From an uncultured Chryseolinea sp. (lineage in GTDB: Bacteria; Bacteroidota; Bacteroidia; Cytophagales; Cyclobacteriaceae), in the NCBI GenBank assembly GCA_946478915.1, contig CAMLER010000001.1, positions 1 to 35,706 on the forward strand: a DNA stretch of 35,706 nucleotides, read 5' to 3'. The first letter of the stretch is position 1. Every line of letters begins with the position of its first letter. The notes beneath the pieces were generated by a model. The model had not been told where the DNA came from. It did no database searches and worked only from the letters and a program-made list of their open reading frames with translations. Below, one piece after another: positions 33,124 to 35,706 of this stretch. Position numbers and translations under genes: made by a program.

Positions 33124-34830
33124 CTATAAACTCCCCTTCCTCATCTCCCCAACGGCATAATTAGCCGCACGTGCCGTAAAAGCCATGAATGTCAGCGATG
33201 GATTCTGCGTTCCGGTTGACACCATCGCCGCACCATCGGTTACAAAAACATTCTTACAACTGTGAACCTGGTTCCATTTATTCAGCAAAGAGGTCTTGGG
33301 GTCCCTACCCATGCGGATACCTCCCATTTCATGAATATCAAGGCCAGGTGCTTGACCAGTGTCATGGGTAACGATGTTCTTGCATCCGGCTGCCTCTAAC
33401 ATAGCCGCCGATTGCTCGTGAAAATCCTTGAATGACTTTATATCATTGTCGTCATAATCAATCGATGTAGTGAGCAATGGTATTCCCCACGCGTCTTTCT
33501 TATCCTGACTTAAAAAAACCCGGTTGCTTTCCTTGGGAATCGTTTCACCTTGCATCATCATAAACACGCTCCATGGCCCCGGTTTTGAAACTTCCTTTTT
33601 CAATTCTTCTCCAATCATTTTTTCACCCCTGTTCCAGCCTGCTCTGGATGCAGTATAAAAAACCATGTAACCTCTTAAGAAATCCATTTCCTGCTTGTGC
33701 ACATTTCTAAAAGATGGCATCATAATAGCCGTCGGCCGACGCCCCTCGTAATATTGATCCTCATATCCTTCGAAATCTGCAAAAGCGTTTCCGCGATAAT
33801 TATGGAACGCAACATATTTGCCTAGCAATCCGTTGTCGTTACCCAACCCATCGGGAAAACGCGACGACTTTGAATTCAATAAAATAAGATTGCTGTTAAG
33901 ACAGGCTGCATTGACGAAAATTATCCTTGCATAATATTCTTCTTCCTCCTTTGAATTGGCATCTATAATCTTCACGCCCGAGGCTTTGCCTTTCTTTTCA
34001 TCATAGACGATAGAATGAACAACCGCATCGGTGCGAACGGTAAGGTTACCCGTCTTAGCTGCCCACGGCAGTGTAGATGAGTTTGAACTGAAATATCCTC
34101 CATAAGGACAACCGCGATAACACAAATGGCGAGCCTGACACTTTCCTCTTCCCTGGCTAAGATGAATTTCTTTTGGCTCCGTAAGATGCGCGCATCGTCC
34201 AATGACGGGATAACGGTCGGGATACCTGTCCCGGATCCTACCTTGTATGTGTTTTTCTACGCAATTCATTTCCCAGGGAGGAAGAGACTCGCAGTCTGGC
34301 AATGTTTCGAGTCCATCCCTGTTGCCGCTTATCCCAATAAAATTTTCGACGTGCGAATACCACGGAGCAATTTCATTATAAGTAACTGGCCATGGTATAG
34401 CAAATCCATCACGAGCGGGCGCCTCAAAATCAAAATGACTCCATCGTTGTGTTTGCCGCGCCCAGATCAGTGACTTCCCCCCTTCCTGATAACCGCGGAT
34501 CCAATCGAAAGGCTTTTCCTGTATATAGGGATGCTCCTCGTCTTTTACAAAAAAATGCTTTGTCGGTTCTTCATAGGCATAACAACGGCTGAGAATTGGA
34601 TTGTCGAGATGTTCTTTTGCAGTTAACCGACCCCGAAGTTTAAAGTCCCACGGATCGAGTGTTGCCGTTGGGTAATCATTCAAGTGTTTTACCGGCCGGC
34701 CCCGCTCTATCACCAGAGTCTTCAATCCATTCTCACATAGTTCTTTGGCTGCCCATCCACCTGTAATTCCCGAACCGATGACGATGGCATCGTAGGTATT
34801 TTTCTTAAGTGCGTCTCCCGTTATATTCAT
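33124..34830 (-). CDS. GMC-family FAD-dependent oxidoreductase
   Basis: This 568-aa flavoenzyme oxidises an alcohol or sugar. I start it at ATG 34830 (MNITGDALKKNTYDAIVIGSG); the frame runs further up but through a hairpin region. The N-terminal Rossmann motif is GSGITGGWAAKELCENGLKTLVIERG. The middle has CQARHLCYRGCPYGGYF, a cysteine cluster seen in the gluconate/sugar dehydrogenase branch. The C-terminal signature is DIHEMGGIRMGRDPKTSLLNKWNQVHSCKNVFVTDGAAMVSTGTQNPSLTFMAFTARAANY, with the GMC His (HEMGG) and Asn (TQNPSLT). No Tat signal is seen. Bacteroidota relatives usually sit next to a gluconate 2-dehydrogenase subunit 3 gene; none is visible in the 238 bp upstream here. Confidence 0.92.
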   Translation of the reverse strand: MNITGDALKKNTYDAIVIGSGITGGWAAKELCENGLKTLVIERGRPVKHLNDYPTATLDPWDFKLRGRLTAKEHLDNPILSRCYAYEEPTKHFFVKDEEHPYIQEKPFDWIRGYQEGGKSLIWARQTQRWSHFDFEAPARDGFAIPWPVTYNEIAPWYSHVENFIGISGNRDGLETLPDCESLPPWEMNCVEKHIQGRIRDRYPDRYPVIGRCAHLTEPKEIHLSQGRGKCQARHLCYRGCPYGGYFSSNSSTLPWAAKTGNLTVRTDAVVHSIVYDEKKGKASGVKIIDANSKEEEEYYARIIFVNAACLNSNLILLNSKSSRFPDGLGNDNGLLGKYVAFHNYRGNAFADFEGYEDQYYEGRRPTAIMMPSFRNVHKQEMDFLRGYMVFYTASRAGWNRGEKMIGEELKKEVSKPGPWSVFMMMQGETIPKESNRVFLSQDKKDAWGIPLLTTSIDYDDNDIKSFKDFHEQSAAMLEAAGCKNIVTHDTGQAPGLDIHEMGGIRMGRDPKTSLLNKWNQVHSCKNVFVTDGAAMVSTGTQNPSLTFMAFTARAANYAVGEMRKGSL

Positions 34831-35068
34831 CTTAGTTTTCAGCTGCCCGCCTTCGGCCGACCAGCTAGAGAACAGCAATTAAGTCCTTTTTGAGGTTTTG
34901 AACAACAGTAAAGCTGATCGCTGGCAGATCAGCATTCGGTCAGAGTACAGCAATTAATTTCCGTATGAAGAACATCGCTCAGGCTACCTTCGATTTGGTC
35001 GTGTTAAGTGACTTTGGTCTACAATGCGACGTCAAGTAATATGGTGGCCGTGCTGGCCGCTCATCAAA
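34831..35068. promoter_or_regulatory. Upstream region of the GMC gene with direct repeats and hairpins
   Basis: Two near-identical 16-mers, AGAGAACAGCAATTAA (34867-34882) and AGAGTACAGCAATTAA (34942-34957), lie 75 bp apart. Between them is a 7-bp stem GCTGATC/GATCAGC (34913-34933, 7-nt loop). An imperfect hairpin with outer arms AGCTG/CAGCT (34841-34866) sits 10 bp before the GMC ATG. These could be operator sites plus leader structures. No exact TAnnTTTG box was found. Confidence 0.45.
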
Positions 35069-35706
35069 TCACTTTACCCAGCCTTGCAAAAATTCCTTAG
35101 AAATCTTTACGAACTCTTCCTTATGCTCACCTATGTGGGCACTGTGAATGGTATTTGGCAAGACCCACATAAATCCGTTCGGCAAATGTTTCTTTGCGTT
35201 GGCAATACATTCAATGGGTGTTGCTTCATCACTATCTCCAATCACCAAAAGCGTGCGGGCTTTGATCTTCCTCAGGTCTTCATCGGTGACGGTAACATCA
35301 TAATTGGGAACCTGCGCAAGAATCGACTTGATCTGGTCCTCGCTGGTTTGTTGATTCCGCATCCAGGGAAGATTATTGATGTTCTTGTATGAAAGATAAT
35401 CTACAAACTCCGGAAACTCTTTCGCATGCCAGGTACCGCACGATCCGATAATCACCATGGACTTAACAAGTTCCGGATTTATCAGCGCAAGCTGAAACAG
35501 TACCTCCCCGCCATAACTGAGTCCAATAGCGTTGATTTCACTGAGTTTGAGATATGTAATAAGTCCGTTTAACTCAAGGGCTACAGACCGAAGGGATATC
35601 GGTTCGGTAAACCAGCTTGACTTACCATGACCTTTTAAGTCAACCAGGTAGATCTCGTAAACGTGTTTATAGTCGACAAAGTAAGGAAGCCATGCATTCG
35701 ACCATT
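35069..35706 (-). CDS. Alpha/beta hydrolase (N-terminus outside window)
   Basis: The frame is open to the window's end, leaving 211 complete codons of the C-terminal part. An internal ATG at 35458 is not the start. It belongs to the alpha/beta-hydrolase fold. The strand-turn YLVDLKGHGKSSW is followed by the nucleophile elbow GLSYGGE. The acid lies in LLVIGDSDEATP and the histidine in NTIHSAHIGEH, giving a complete Ser-Asp-His set. The order and the GHGxS segment fit small-molecule esterases or lactonases rather than lipases. The substrate is unknown. It is on the same strand as the GMC gene, but the 238-bp gap makes co-transcription uncertain. Confidence 0.85.
   Translation of the reverse strand, partial: WSNAWLPYFVDYKHVYEIYLVDLKGHGKSSWFTEPISLRSVALELNGLITYLKLSEINAIGLSYGGEVLFQLALINPELVKSMVIIGSCGTWHAKEFPEFVDYLSYKNINNLPWMRNQQTSEDQIKSILAQVPNYDVTVTDEDLRKIKARTLLVIGDSDEATPIECIANAKKHLPNGFMWVLPNTIHSAHIGEHKEEFVKISKEFLQGWVK

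Overview
The window reads as a chromosomal segment of a Bacteroidota bacterium, most likely of the Cytophagales or Chitinophagales type. The evidence is: two giant secreted proteins with type IX secretion C-termini (one gliding-motility/CHU_C type, one type A); a HYC_CC_PP family protein beside a heavy-metal RND pump; CusB-like adaptors with N-terminal heavy-metal-binding domains; few Shine-Dalgarno sequences; and several exact TAnnTTTG boxes, the Bacteroidota -7 promoter element. No rRNA, tRNA, CRISPR array, phage or transposase gene was found.

Layout, left to right. (1) 1-4833 (+): a tight, overlapping operon of a TonB-dependent receptor (5' end outside the window), an MFS permease and two tandem AhpD/carboxymuconolactone-decarboxylase-like proteins. 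It looks like an uptake-plus-processing module for an unidentified compound. (2) 5146-14145 (+): two very large exported proteins, an SBBP-repeat/PKD protein with a gliding-motility-associated C-terminus and an M4 (thermolysin-like) metalloprotease with FG-GAP/VCBS repeats, fibronectin III-like repeats and a T9SS tail. (3) 14146-16685 (+): an ArsR-AHSA1/SRPBCC-DoxX-DUF1801/YdeI cluster followed by a DUF4256 gene. Its promoter is unusually easy to read, with two palindromes sharing one core placed on the promoter elements. (4) 17194-19925 (+): an isoquinoline-1-oxidoreductase-like molybdenum hydroxylase pair (IorA/IorB), closed by a clear intrinsic terminator. (5) 27550-20045 (-): a copper/silver-type efflux operon in the order HYC_CC_PP, RND pump N-half, RND pump C-half, TolC-like outer-membrane protein, adaptor 1, adaptor 2. 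The pump is split into two overlapping ORFs exactly in the cytoplasmic loop after TM4. (6) 28250-27747 and 28811-28341 (-): a VOC dioxygenase-like protein and a Dps miniferritin. (7) 29242-32017 (+): a membrane-spanning AraC-type regulator with TolB-like/TPR sensor part, and a secreted cupin. (8) 32018-32491: a gene-free stretch with a structured repeat element (imperfect ~70-bp direct repeats, a 21-bp perfect inverted repeat and three GGCTCC/GGAGCC hairpins). (9) 33007-35706 (-): a GNAT acetyltransferase, a 10-unit heptamer repeat, a GMC oxidoreductase and the C-terminal part of an alpha/beta hydrolase that runs off the window.

The common theme is envelope traffic (TonB uptake, T9SS export, RND efflux) and stress or redox chemistry (AhpD-like, DoxX, Dps, Moco enzyme, GMC enzyme). 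The most unusual items are the split RND pump, the arsR operator/promoter arrangement with its adjoining C8/A16 tract, the TonB-MFS-AhpD-AhpD operon and the 32.1-32.45 kb repeat element. All family assignments come from motif reading without database searches.
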